Source: Cryptomeria japonica (Eukaryota; Streptophyta; Pinopsida; Cupressales; Cupressaceae). Taken from it: DNA of 64,000 nt. Within the stretch, counting starts at the first letter, position 1. Each line of letters starts with the position of its first letter. The notes under the pieces were generated by a model that was given only the letters and a program-made list of their open reading frames with translations, ran no database searches and was not told the DNA's origin. Positions 22,467 to 33,537 of the stretch are shown here, piece after piece. The stretch covers positions 210,039,190 to 210,103,189 of the forward strand of contig NC_081409.1 of NCBI RefSeq assembly GCF_030272615.1. Direction: 5' to 3'. The translations under genes were made by a program, and so were the position numbers.

Positions 22467-24305
22467 ATGGATCTGAAAGAGGCTTCTCTTTTGGCCAAAA
22501 ATGTAGCCAAGGGAAGATGGTTTGTGGTATTCATATGCTTTCTGATAATGTCCCTTGCAGGAGGGACATATATATTTGGTATATATTCAGAAGCAATAAA
22601 AACCGTCCTGGACTATGATCAGGAAACTCTGACCACATTGGGGTTCTTCAAAGATCTGGGAGGGAATGTTGGAATTCTGTCTGGTCTGATTAATGAGGTC
22701 ACTCCACCATGGGTAGTTCTGGGGATAGGAGCTATTATGAACATCACTGGTTATTTGATGATCTGGTTGTCTGTGACCCAAAGGATTGCCAGACCTAAAA
22801 CATGGCAGATGTATTTGTACATATGTATAGGAGCAAATTCTCAGACTTTTGCCAATACAGGGGCTCTGGTTACCTGTGTCAAGAATTTTCCTCAGAGCAG
22901 AGGAAGTGTGCTGGGAATCCTCAAAGGATTTGTGGGGCTCAGTGGAGCCATCTTCACTCAAATATACCATGCAATTTATGGGCAGGACAACAGAGGGGTA
23001 ATTCTGCTGCTGGGTATCCTGCCAGCTGCTGTATCCCTTGCTGTCATGCTAATAGTGAGACCCACTAAAGTTGTTTCAGATAAGAAGGAGCTGAAACGCT
23101 TCTATAGTTTTCTTTACATAGCCCTAGCCCTTGCAGGGTTCCTGATGATTATGATCGTGGTGGAGAACAGAGTGAAGAATTTTCCACAGTCAGGCTACCA
23201 AATTGTTGCTGCCTTAGCAATCCTTTTCCTCATGTTTAATATTGTTGTGGTTGTAAATGCAGAGATGGACAGCATGAAGCTACAAAGATTGACTTCTCAG
23301 AGCACAAATGGGTCTCTGAAGCCTGTGCATATTGATGTTAAAGAAGATGAAGTGAAGATCAAAGATGATGAAAAACCCAAAGCTGAGATCAATTTGGCAA
23401 ATTTTATCACTGAATCTGTTGCTTCACAGGAAGCCAAAGGCAGTGAGCAGCCCAAATCCTTAAGATCCCGTCTGGTCAAAATGTTCAAGAGCCCTACAAG
23501 AGGAGAAGACTACACTATCCCCCAGGCACTTGTGAGTGTGGACATGATAATCTTATTTGTAGCCACTACTTGTGGGGTTGGAACCACTCTCACTGCCATT
23601 GACAACATGGGTCAGATTGGGAAAGCCCTAGGATACACTCCTGTAAATATCAGCACTTTTGTTTCTCTCATCAGCATCTGGAACTTTCTAGGTCGTGTGG
23701 TGGCAGGGTTTCTGTCTGAGTATCTGCTTCAAAAGTACAAATTTCCTAGGCCTTTGATGTTCACAATAATTTTGCTTATTGCCTGTGTTGGGCATGTCTT
23801 TATTGCTTTTGCTCTGCCAGGATCACTGTATGTAGCCTCAGTAGTTATAGGCCTGTCTTTTGGAGCTCAATGGCCTGTCCTGTTTGCTGTCATCTCAGAG
23901 CTCTTTGGTCTCAAGTATTATGCCACTCTATACAATTTTGGGGCAGCTGCAAGTCCACTGGGGTCCTATCTTCTCTCAGTCAGAGTAGCTGGAAAATTAT
24001 ATGATAAAGAAGCCAGAAAACAGCTGCATACTTCTCAATCTCTGTCAATTTCCAGAACTCTGTTACAGGCAGCTCATGCACCAGCACCTTCTCAGAGTAA
24101 ACTTACCTGTATAGGACATGACTGTTTTCGTCTTAGTTTTATCATAATGACACTAGTCTCATTATTTGGGTCTATTATTTCAGCCATTCTTGTGGTGAGA
24201 ACAAGGAAGTTCTATCAGAGTGACATTTATGCCAAGTTCAGAGCTGAGGCTGAAAAGTCTCTACAAGAGGAGGAGGTGCCCCAAATCACAAATGGGAAAC
24301 ATTGA
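22467..24305 (+). CDS. Nodulin-like / NFD4-like MFS transporter
   Basis: A complete, intronless 612-residue membrane protein. Residues about 10-260 are the nodulin-like domain: GRWFVVFICFLIMSLAGGTY, then YDQETLTTLGFFKDLGGNVG, NTGALVTCVKNFP and RGSVLGILKGFVGLSGAIF. A hydrophilic charged loop (about 275-345) follows, then a second MFS half (ALVSVDMIILFVATTCGVG, FLGRVVAGFLSE, LFGLKYYATLYNFGAAASPLG) and a cytosolic tail. This gives roughly 12 membrane segments. Length and layout match the plant NUCLEAR FUSION DEFECTIVE 4-like family, whose substrates are mostly unknown. I start at ATG 22467 (context ATCATGG); a GTG three codons upstream in frame is not a likely start. No stops or frameshifts. It is the only intact host gene I find in the window. 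Confidence 0.93.
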   Translation: MDLKEASLLAKNVAKGRWFVVFICFLIMSLAGGTYIFGIYSEAIKTVLDYDQETLTTLGFFKDLGGNVGILSGLINEVTPPWVVLGIGAIMNITGYLMIWLSVTQRIARPKTWQMYLYICIGANSQTFANTGALVTCVKNFPQSRGSVLGILKGFVGLSGAIFTQIYHAIYGQDNRGVILLLGILPAAVSLAVMLIVRPTKVVSDKKELKRFYSFLYIALALAGFLMIMIVVENRVKNFPQSGYQIVAALAILFLMFNIVVVVNAEMDSMKLQRLTSQSTNGSLKPVHIDVKEDEVKIKDDEKPKAEINLANFITESVASQEAKGSEQPKSLRSRLVKMFKSPTRGEDYTIPQALVSVDMIILFVATTCGVGTTLTAIDNMGQIGKALGYTPVNISTFVSLISIWNFLGRVVAGFLSEYLLQKYKFPRPLMFTIILLIACVGHVFIAFALPGSLYVASVVIGLSFGAQWPVLFAVISELFGLKYYATLYNFGAAASPLGSYLLSVRVAGKLYDKEARKQLHTSQSLSISRTLLQAAHAPAPSQSKLTCIGHDCFRLSFIIMTLVSLFGSIISAILVVRTRKFYQSDIYAKFRAEAEKSLQEEEVPQITNGKH

Positions 24306-25219
24306 AATACAGAAGATATAGCCAACTGTCATAAAAAAATTGTTGGTGAAACAGAACACAATGAAAGTTGTGATTCACACTTGTCTGCTCTTTAAGAGAT
24401 CTATTTAAGAAGGGCCCATAGTTTTGATAGCTGTATTGACTAAACGGTACAGTGCATGTAAGGTTAAGTTTGAACACTGTTACTGGTATAAATACATCTT
24501 ATTTTGTTTCTTTCCTTGCCTAAATATGGGTGGGTACTGTGTCAGTTGTATCAGAACCCATGATTTTATATACAAGATGCCTTTTTTTGCAGGGAACCTT
24601 AGGATATCTCGTCCACTTCAAGAGTCGTAGATATAAACAACAGAAAAATGCAAGAGCGTGACTGGTTCTTTATATCGCCATTACGGTGGTTGTTGTGTCC
24701 ATTTATAATTGTATTAAATAATATATATAAATAAAAATAAATAATTTCTTTGCAATTATCATTTATGTTTATTGTAAAAATATTGTAGTAATTTTTTTTT
24801 TTGATGGATCATTGAATGTGATCTCAAATATTGATTTTAAAATGTATACAGTAAATTTTACGAACAATCTTTTGAATATTAAATGGATTATAGAAAATTC
24901 ATGTCAATTGAAGATTTTGTTACTTTCACTATTGACAAAGTTGAATGGTTTTGAATAACCTACCAAGGTTTAAGTCTTATTGTCTGTGAGGATTGTGTTG
25001 AGAAAATGTCTCAACCTTGTCGTTACTATTTTGAATTTAATTATTACTTGTCATTTGCTAAATGCAATTGTGACAACTTGTAAGATGTTAAAGTGTAAAA
25101 AAGGGGAAATTAATTGATGGAAGAGTGAAATTTGGATCACCAAGTCTATTGTGCTTATACTCCCTCTGATTCAACCTGATCAACTAAATCTGTCTTCCAA
25201 CTAGGGTGATAACTGAGAT
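24306..25219 (+). other. 3' flank of the transporter gene
   Basis: A 3' untranslated region presumably runs into 24306-24740. A cluster of AATAAA-like hexamers lies at about 24713-24745 (AATAATATATATAAATAAAA), a plausible polyadenylation region. After that, AT-rich sequence without recognised features. Confidence 0.4.
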
Positions 25220-25421
25220 CTTTGAAAAAGGCAGACAAAATCACAAGTTGAAAGAAGAAGTTTTCTATTTTGTGATTTGTGTCTAATCTTTGAAAACAAA
25301 ATCATAAGTTGAAAGAAGAATATTTTTCATTTTGTGATTTGTGCCTAATCTTTGACAAAGGGAGACAAAATCATCACAAGTTGAAAGAGGAAGTTTTTTA
25401 TTTTTTGTGATTTTGATTTAT
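25220..25421. repeat. Three copies of a ~65 bp hairpin-forming repeat
   Basis: Units start CTTTGA at 25220, 25288 and 25350. Each has ACAAAATCA(C)AAGTTGAAAG on one side and TTTTGTGATTTGT on the other. The two arms are partly complementary (ACAAAATCACAA against TTGTGATTTTGT), so each unit can fold. Confidence 0.75.
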
Positions 25422-25568
25422 GGTTTTTTTCGAATTGAAAGAAACTTGAGTTGAAACAATGAAGTGTTGCCGCAATTCAGAGAAAAGTTATATTGATGGA
25501 ACTCATTTGAATGATTAATACAAAGCTTGTATCTTTTTGGATGTGAAGTTTGTTTCAAAATTTGTGTA

Positions 25569-25668
25569 TTTATTTTATTATTATGAGACATCAGCAGTGA
25601 GGGTAAATAGCTTATTCCATTTTATTATTATGAGATATAAACAGTGAAAGGTAAATTAGCTTATTCCA
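25569..25668. repeat. ~50 bp tandem duplication
   Basis: TTTTATTATTATGAGA..CAGTGA..GGTAAAT.AGCTTATTCCA occurs twice in a row (from about 25570 and 25620). Part of a cluster of small duplications downstream of the transporter gene. Confidence 0.6.
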
Positions 25669-26060
25669 CCCAACTAGGTTTTATCCTGTCAACATATCAG
25701 ACACTAGAAGTGATTACAGAGGTGATGAGAGATCCGTATAAACAAAAGCAGTATTTTTTTCAAATTTATATTTTTAATTATAATTTTATGTCTATTATTT
25801 CAATAACTCATTTTAAAAGACACATTTAAAATATAAAATATAATACATAATCATAGTTATTCACAAGCCTTTTATGCAACATGACAACATTCCATTTTCA
25901 CGAAGCAGCAATTTTTATCTGGAAAAGATGAGATCGATCTCCCAACATGACAACATTTCATTTTCACGAATGGAATAGCTGAGATCAGCTGGATAAATAT
26001 GATTTGGATAAGGATAAGATTGCAGATTACTATAGAGCTTTTATCCCCGGGCTTTACGGC

Positions 26061-26140
26061 TGGCGAACAAGAAAACAGGAATGAAATTTTAAAATTGGAT
26101 TGGCGAACAAGAAAACAGGAATGAAATTTTAAAATTCGAT
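26061..26140. repeat. Near-perfect 40 bp tandem duplication
   Basis: TGGCGAACAAGAAAACAGGA and the 20 bases after it occur at 26061-26100 and 26101-26140, with one difference (GGAT against CGAT) at the end. The near identity suggests a recent duplication. Confidence 0.9.
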
Positions 26141-26703
26141 TGGAAAATATGAGCGAGGAAGGCCTCTCGGAGAGGGGATTTTGCCAAAGATTAAACTCGC
26201 CATTGATGTGGAATTAAGGCAGAGCTATGCCATGAAAAATCTTGGACAAGGACAAGGTTTTTGAGTACAAAATCGTGAGTCAGGTAAAGGAAAACAAAAT
26301 ATATAAAGTTTTGATTTGGAACAATTGCAATCTTAGAGAAGATTTCCACAGTCCATAAATATACTTCTGGATTCAGTTATAGCCGAATTCACAAAAATAT
26401 TTGAATAAATTGCACTCTTTTTATGTACTGGTTTGATCCGCATGATTTCTTCTATATGTAGATTTAAAGGGAAATATGCACACAAAAGCTCACAATACAT
26501 CCTAATGTCGTGAGATTATATGAGCTATTTGCTTGCGCAGGCATTATGATGAGAAGTTCCGAAGGCAGCTTTTAACAGACATTTAATTTCATTTCTGATG
26601 TCAATTTGAGACAGATTTTGACAGATTTTGAAGATTAAAATATAATCTTCAAAGTATTTCAAGCAGCTAATTGACGCTTCCATGTCTGCAAATTGTTTTT
26701 TCA

Positions 26704-27290
26704 CATATCTGTTGATTTGCTATTTTATTTAGCAGCCATAACTGCAAATTGACTTGAAACTGTAATTCAGCTTTTATCCCCAAAATTCATTCCGGAAAAT
26801 ATTCCACGTCTTTCAAAATTATTACGGTATCTTCAGAATGCCACGTGACATGCTGTAAATCCCCACGCCCATGGCCACTTCAAGATAGTGCACTTTTAGT
26901 TCAGTATTTTTTATACTTGCTAGAATCCACCGACATTTTTGAAGAGAAAAGCTTATTTCCGGCAGCACTCATTTATTTATTTAATCTGGGTGTTGTTAAT
27001 AAATATTTGTTGTTTATCATATCTGTTGATTTGCTATTTTATTTATCAGCCATATCTACAAATTGACTTGAAACTGTAATTCAGATTTTATCCTTATAAG
27101 TTCATTCCAGAAATTATTCCACGTCTTTCATAATTATTACGATATCTTCAGAATGCTACGTGACACGCTTCAAATTCCGATGCCCATGGCCGCTTCAAGA
27201 TACTGCACTTTTATTCAGTATTTTTTATAATTGCTGGGATCCGCCGGGAGCACCCATTTATTTATTTTTTTAATCTGGGGAGTGGGGGTG
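26704..27290. repeat. Two copies of a ~300 bp segment in tandem
   Basis: 26704-27018 and 27019-27290 share ATATCTGTTGATTTGC, GACTTGAAACTGTAATTCAG, TATTCCACGTCTTTCA, ATCTTCAGAATGC.ACGTGACA, GCCCATGGCC.CTTCAAGATA and ATTTATTTATTT in the same order, with about 15-20 percent difference by eye. Non-coding. Confidence 0.8.
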
Positions 27291-27927
27291 TCTGCATGAT
27301 CCAAACTGCGATCTTGAATTTGGGGGAGTTAGGGCTAGATTAGTTCTTAGGGCTGGTGACGACTGTGATCATAAGCAAATCTGAAATAGTGGAAAAATAT
27401 ATATATGTATATATTTTTTAGTTTTTCTATATGTTAGTAATTGTCATTTTTGAAAGCTTTAGTCCTTAAAAGTTTCCAATGAGTTAAATGGCTCGTAATT
27501 TCGAGTCCCCAGCAGAAAGTTGTGCTGAGTTAAAGTTAGTATAAAATTTCATATAGTTTTTTTGAAATTTTCGTAGTTTTTAGATTTCTATTATATAATA
27601 AACAAATGTGACTATTGGGCTTCAATTCTCAAGGGGGTTTGTGTGACCCTTGGAATCTAATGAACTACTACATGTTGAATTTTCAAATGGAATAGATCAC
27701 TTTTTGGCTTGCTTCAATTCTATGCTTTTCTGTTCTTGTAAACAGAATTTACAATACTGCAGGTTCTCACTCAGGTGTTGTCATCTGAATCCATAATTCA
27801 GATCAAGCTGGTTTCAACAATTTAGTCAACAATTAAAGTTGAATCTTGGATCTAAATAAGAAGGAAGTACAAATTATGCATTGAACTCTAATGCAATAAG
27901 AGACATTAATTCATTTATAGATAAACA
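27291..27927. other. Non-coding stretch
   Basis: No gene or repeat is recognised apart from an AT run (27395-27420). It leads into the long tandem array. Confidence 0.4.
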
Positions 27928-30900
27928 GGGTGGACCAGTGTAGATCTATAAAGAATATTTGTGTCTATGGATATATATTGTTGCAGGGGACCTCTCATAA
28001 TGTGTGAGTCACTAGTGAGTCAAAGTGTGGGATAGTGTGAAAACAAGGCAATTTTTGTTGTAGTTGGTTGTCTCTTTCTTTTTTGTTTTAAATTGATCTA
28101 TTTGATTGATACAATTTGCTCATAAAGGCAGTGTTCATTGGAACAAGCCATAATCCTAGGTTGTAGTTGCATTTTCCCAACTCATTTCATCACTACATGG
28201 ATAGCTATGTCATTTTCTAGTTGAACAACTATGTCCCCAATTATATAGATAGGATTCGTAAAACTCTATAAACCATGCAAATTCGTGCCTGTGATTCTTT
28301 TAATTAGGCATTAATCCAATTGTTTTCAACCAATCATAATCTGGCTTTATATTGAGTGAAACTCTTGGGTAGTGTTCTAGCCATTAGCTTGTACTATTCA
28401 TTTCAAACATTAGTGAAAGAGTTTATTTCACTTCATTTTTAGACTACATTTTAGTGTGCAAGTTGACAATAAGAATAAGGACCATATTTGCAACGCTTGG
28501 CACAAAAGGAGTGATAAACAATGTTATCTATTGCATTTGTTTACAATTATAATTCCTTTATTGCACTATGTTTGATGGATAAGGTCATTATATCTATTTT
28601 TAGACACATAACTAATTGGTGGATAGGGTGGAGTGATTTACATTAGTAAATAGGATTTGTATACATGAGAAGGTGTTATGGTAGTAGACCTTTACTAAGG
28701 CAAGTGAGTAGTAAGTGTAGGGAAAGATAAAATAGGACTAATATTTTGCCTTTGAAAAATTATTTAATTGTTACAATCTATATTCTATTTTTGTAAAGGC
28801 ATTATTGGATGAGGTAACCCAAAATACCTTCATAATCAAATATCTCCAGCATTTTTCATTACTATAATATAAATATATATATAATTTTTAAATTGAATAC
28901 ATGTATCCCCAATCATATAGATAGGATATGGAACTCTATAACCACACACATTCATGTAAGTTATATTTTTAATTAGGCATCATCCTATAGTTTCATCTAA
29001 TCACTATTTGATTTTAGGTTGAATGAAACTTAAGGGTAGTGTTTTAGCACCTAAAATTACACATTTTTTCTTTAAATGGGTTTATTTCATTTTGTTGTTA
29101 GACAATGTTTTAGTATTTACATTGGTAGTATGAATAAGGGTTATGCTCATGACTCTTGATATCAAAGAATGCTAATAAATTACTATCTCTATAAAATTTA
29201 GTTCTAGTTGTAATTATTTTGTTGCATTATACTTTTCATGGATGAGATCATGATATTAGTTTATGGACATGCGATTGATGGGTGAATAGGATGGAGTGAT
29301 TATAATTAGTAAAGAATTCTTGTGTGAAATTTTTGTGTTGTAGCATACCTCTCCTTAGATGTGAGTAACTAGTGAGTCAAAGTGTAGGTTAATATAAAAC
29401 AAGGAAGTTCATTTTTCTCATTGTCTCTTTCTTCATTCCTTTTAGGAGAAATGATCAATTGGTGTAATTTATTTTGTTTTTTTAATCATAAAGGCATTGT
29501 TTGATGAGGCATACCAAAATAATAGATCATAGCTTTTAATTTATATACATTTTATTTTAAATATTACAAAAAAATATTTTATTTATCTTTCTTGTTGAAT
29601 TATATTTTGGTGTGTAGGGTGAAGTGGGAATAAAGCTTGTTTTTGCAATTCAAACATTTATTTATGTATATTTTTTTATTGTATTATAGTGTCGGTATGA
29701 ACTAATCAGCACACGTTATTCATAGTTTTCACCATGAATACATTTGATTGTAGTGGTTCGGATGAGGTGGGTTTTCCTCGCTACCACTTGGGTCGTTCTC
29801 TTCTCACTAGTAGTCCTAATGACCACACGGGAAGACAGGCACTTGATGAATAATTTAGTTTTTGGACATGTAATGGATAGGTAAATAGGGTGGAGTAAAA
29901 ATTGTATCTATGAATATATGTTGTTGTAGTAGACCTTTCATAAGGTGTGAATCATTAGTGAATAAGTATGGGATATGATAAAAAGTAAAGCAATATTTTT
30001 TTGTTCATTGTCTCCTTCTTTTTTACTTTTAAAAAAATTATTTGATTGATGCTATTTTCATATTATAAAGGTAGCATTCATTGAAGAAAGCCATAATACT
30101 AGGTAGTAGTTGCATATTCCCAGCTCATTTCATCACTACATGAAAACCTAGATGTTATTTTTGAACTAAAATACTATGTCTCTAGTTATACAATAGGATT
30201 TGCAAAACTTTAGAAACCATGCAAAATCATTCTAGTCATGCTTTTAGCTATACATTAATCATTTATTTTCAACCTATCATAAATTGACTTTAGATTTAAT
30301 GATACTATAGGGTAGTGTTTTAGCCACAAACTTGCACTATTCAATTCAAATATGAGTGGATGGGTTTATTTCACTCCATTATTAGATTATATTTTAGTGT
30401 GCAAGTTGGCAATAAACATAAGAGCTATTCTCACAACTCTTGACACAAGAGAAGAGATAAAAAATGTTATCTCTTGCATTTGTTTACAACTAAAATTATT
30501 TTATTGCATTACATTTGATGGATAGGGTCATGATATTTATTTCTAGACATATAACTTATTTGTGGATAGGGTGGGGTGATTTAGATTAGTAAATAACATT
30601 TGTATCTATGAGAAGATGCTATGATAGCACTTTCCAAAGGTGATTCACTAGTGATTCAAGTGTAGGGATAGATAAAATGGAGCTATTTCTTTTTCAGTAT
30701 CTTTTTTTTCTTTTTTGCCTTTGAAAAATTATTAATTGTCACAATAGATATATTCTATTTTTATAAAGTCATTGTTGGACGAGGTAATCCAAAATACTAG
30801 ATGGCAATCAAGCATTTGTCCAACTTGTTTGATTACATAATAGAAATTTATATAATTTTCAATTGAATATATTTGCCCCCAATCACATAGATAGGATATG

Positions 30901-31167
30901 TAAAACTCTACATCTATGCAATTTCATCTAAGTTATATTTTTAACTAGGCATTGCTCTAGAGTTTCAACTAATCAATTTTGATTTTAGGTTGAATTAAAA
31001 TTTATGGTAGTGGTTTAGCAATTGAATTACACATTTTTTTCTTCAAATATTAATGAATGGATTTATTTCACTTTGTCATTAGACTATGTTTTAGTGTGTA
31101 CATTGGTAGTAGGAATAAGGGTTATTCTCATGACTCTTGATACAAGAGAAAGCTAATAAATTATGGC
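27928..31167. repeat. Degenerate ~0.65 kb tandem array with three-unit order
   Basis: Five units begin with GGGTGGA or a variant at about 27928, 28627, 29288, 29890 and 30569 (699, 661, 602 and 679 bp apart). Each contains TAGTGAGT-like, CTCTTTCTT-like, CTATATAGATAGGAT-like, GGGTAGTGTT.TAGC-like, TTTTAGTGTG.A-like and ATGGATAGGGT-like blocks. Units 1 and 4 are most alike, as are 2 and 5, and the second half of 3 matches the end at 31080-31167. That gives a three-unit higher-order period of about 1.95 kb, cut off at 31167. Non-coding. Confidence 0.75.
29690..29850. mobile_element. Fragment of Tat-type leader inside the array
   Basis: Contains ACATTTGATTGTAGTGG and CCACTTGGGTCGTTCTCTTCTCAC. 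These match 49285-49345 of the complete Tat element leader (ACATTTGATTATAGTGG, CCACTTAGGTCGTTCCCTTCACAC). The flanking array sequence lacks this in its other units. Confidence 0.6.
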
Positions 31168-32257
31168 CTTTATTAATTAGAATACAAAAATGGAAGCCGC
31201 TATTCTTGTTCCAAAAATAGACAAACGTATCACGAAAAGTCAATAACACGAAAGTTAGTCACACATTACATACCATTGATTGTGGAAGCTAAGACTACAA
31301 TTTTCCAAACAGTCAATAACACGATGTTCAACTGCACTGTTTTGAAACCAGTTTAACTTCCACCTTAAAAAACTACATCATAAAGTGAAGCAACAAATTT
31401 AAACAGACTATACAGTTGTCTATTTATACCTGTTTCTTGTCCGTCCCTCCCATGTTTTTAGGAATGAGGCCAAAAATTATGGACACTACAAGGCCGAATT
31501 TATATGATAATCAAGAATAGCTTATTCACTGCAACTACAAGCATGTCGAGTGTTCCAGATCTTGTATCTTCCCTGGGAAACATGCTCTATTAACTATTAG
31601 ATAAATGCCTGTCAATCATGGTAGATCCTTATCCTATATCAATATTCATTCCTGAGTGGTAACCAGGCCTGGAATTCGACGACCATCCTTACCTGTCAAA
31701 TGATTTTTTTTTTACGGTTTGGTTGTTTTGATGACTTTCATTTGAAGTTTTTTAGGAAAATATTAGTTGTTAAAAATATTAATATATGACAAAATCTTAA
31801 ATTTTATGTATTAGAATAAGTTTCTAAATTTATCTTGAAGACAATCTTGTTAAAAATATGTAAGAAATTAAATTTACTAAGTTTCTAAATTCATATAAAA
31901 ATATACAAACTATTCTTAAAAATCATATTAAAATATTTTAAAATTGATTCAATTATCACAAGTTTAAATTCATATAAGAATTTACAAACTATTCTAAAAA
32001 ATTATATTAAAATATTTTAAAATCGATTCAATTTTACAAGTTTCCAATATCATATAAGAAAATAGAAACTATCCTAAAAAAATATTAAAATATTTTTAAA
32101 ATTAGAAACAATAATATCTTACATTTTAAAATATTCTAAATAAATTGTATCTTTATAAAAAACATTCTAAAATAATATATATCAATATTACGAATTATAA
32201 TACTATATAATATATATTATCTATTATAATATATATTACCTATAAGTTTCTTTGATA
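31168..32257. repeat. AT-rich stretch with three ~80 bp tandem units
   Basis: 31168-31700 has no recognised feature. From 31740 it is very AT-rich. Units beginning AAGTTT at 31879, 31960 and 32038 each run through TCATATAA.AA, ACAAACTATTCT and ATTAAAATATTTTAAAAT.GATTCAA. No coding potential. Confidence 0.7.
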
Positions 32258-32362
32258 AACCTCTCTCCATGGAAGAAATTGATGAGGCCCTTTACAACAT
32301 GGATTCTAAGAAAAGTCCAGGAATGGACATTCTACCTGTGGAATTATACCAAACCTTGTGAC
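32258..32362 (+). pseudogene. LINE reverse transcriptase fragment
   Basis: The frame reads SMEEIDEALYNMDSKKSPG, then MDILPVELYQ and a stop. This matches the conserved start of L1-type reverse transcriptase (E-I-x2-A-L .. K-x-P-G-x-D). Only about 34 codons remain; the sequence on either side does not continue the domain. The diagnostic Asp-Gly is Asp-Ile here. Confidence 0.6.
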
Positions 32363-33124
32363 CATACCTTGTGACTATATATTAGAAAAGACTTCCACTA
32401 TATGTATCTCAAAGGAATTGAAACTTGTACCTTAGGACAATTTGGAGTTTGGTTTTGCCTCCTTTTTGGTCTTTCTTACCATTGTGGAGATGTTTCGCTT
32501 GGTTTTCGCTGGGTGTTTGATGGCTTTGTGCCTATTGTGGGGTGGCTCACTGTTTAGCCACCATTTAATGCCCCAAAACCTTTAGATCTTGTGCTTCTGG
32601 GATGTGCTTCACCTTTGGTCCATGTGGTTTACGAACGTGCACCTCCTTTTGTTCATCATGACTTTAGGGGTGAGTGGAGAGCTACATGGTTCTCCTGAGT
32701 CATGCAATGGGCTTGGGGTTGTTCAGTGTTACCCTCATTGTTTTTGTTCAGTGTTTCTCTCAACTTCTCTTGCCTAGTGTTGTTTAGGGTTCGGGTGGTT
32801 TGTCCTACCCTGTGGGCTCTTCTAGCCTTCATATTGGGTAGAAGAGGTTGTAGAATCCCCTGTGTTTCTTACTATGGGATGCTTGATCAATTGGGACTTG
32901 CTACTATCTATGCCTTATTAGGGTTTTGTGCTCTATGGCCTTAGAAGTGAGGGTTTTGACCCTTAGGTCTTTTACTATTAACAGGTATTTTTGGGGTTTG
33001 TTCTTGCATATTTCTATGGAAGACAATGTTCCTGCTAATGTCAGTCCTTCACTTTCTATAGTGGCTAGCTCGGGACGTGCGTTGAGGGTTAGTTACCCTA
33101 CGAGAGATTAACCAGAGAGGGCTT
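32363..33124. other. Unassigned stretch
   Basis: Several short open frames on the + strand but no recognisable domain. The base composition (T and G rich) resembles 52560-53340, across the Tat insertion, so both may be parts of one decayed element. I cannot assign a function. Confidence 0.35.
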
Positions 33125-33537
33125 TGTTAAACCCATGGCAGGACTGAGAGGTGGGGTGAATTAGTTTGGAACATTTTAAATCTAATCTAACTATTAATAT
33201 TAAACAATATATTTAACAACAACAAAGACATCAACCATCAACACATGAACAACAGATTTACATGGAAAACCCAATTAGGGAAAAACCATGGTGAGAATCA
33301 TACTCATAATATAAATATAATTGATTAAAAAGATTTAGACGTATTGCCAAGGAGCAACATGCACCTAATGGAGTTGCAAGACTAAGGTGCAGTACCTTAG
33401 GGTAATAGACATGGACTTGCTCAATTAAGGCACATTTCTTCAAGCCAAGATACAAAAGAGGCTACCAAGAGACCCATTGTCTTTTGGCAATAGAAAGAAT
33501 AGAAAAATTGATATGAGAAGAATCTCTTGATTATGAC
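33125..33537 (-). mobile_element. Copia-type 3' LTR, first part
   Basis: Starts TGTTAAACCC and then CTGAGAGGTGGGGTGAATTAG, the reverse complement of a copia LTR end. ATGGAAAACCCAATTAGGGA (near 33258) mirrors the TTTTTCCCATATTGGGTTTTCC of the 17021 LTR. The Tat element interrupts it at 33538; the remainder is at 52062-52300. Minus-strand, old. Confidence 0.65.
33533..33537. other. Target-site duplication ATGAC, left copy
   Basis: ATGAC before the Tat element; the same five bases are at 52062-52066 after it. Confidence 0.95.
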
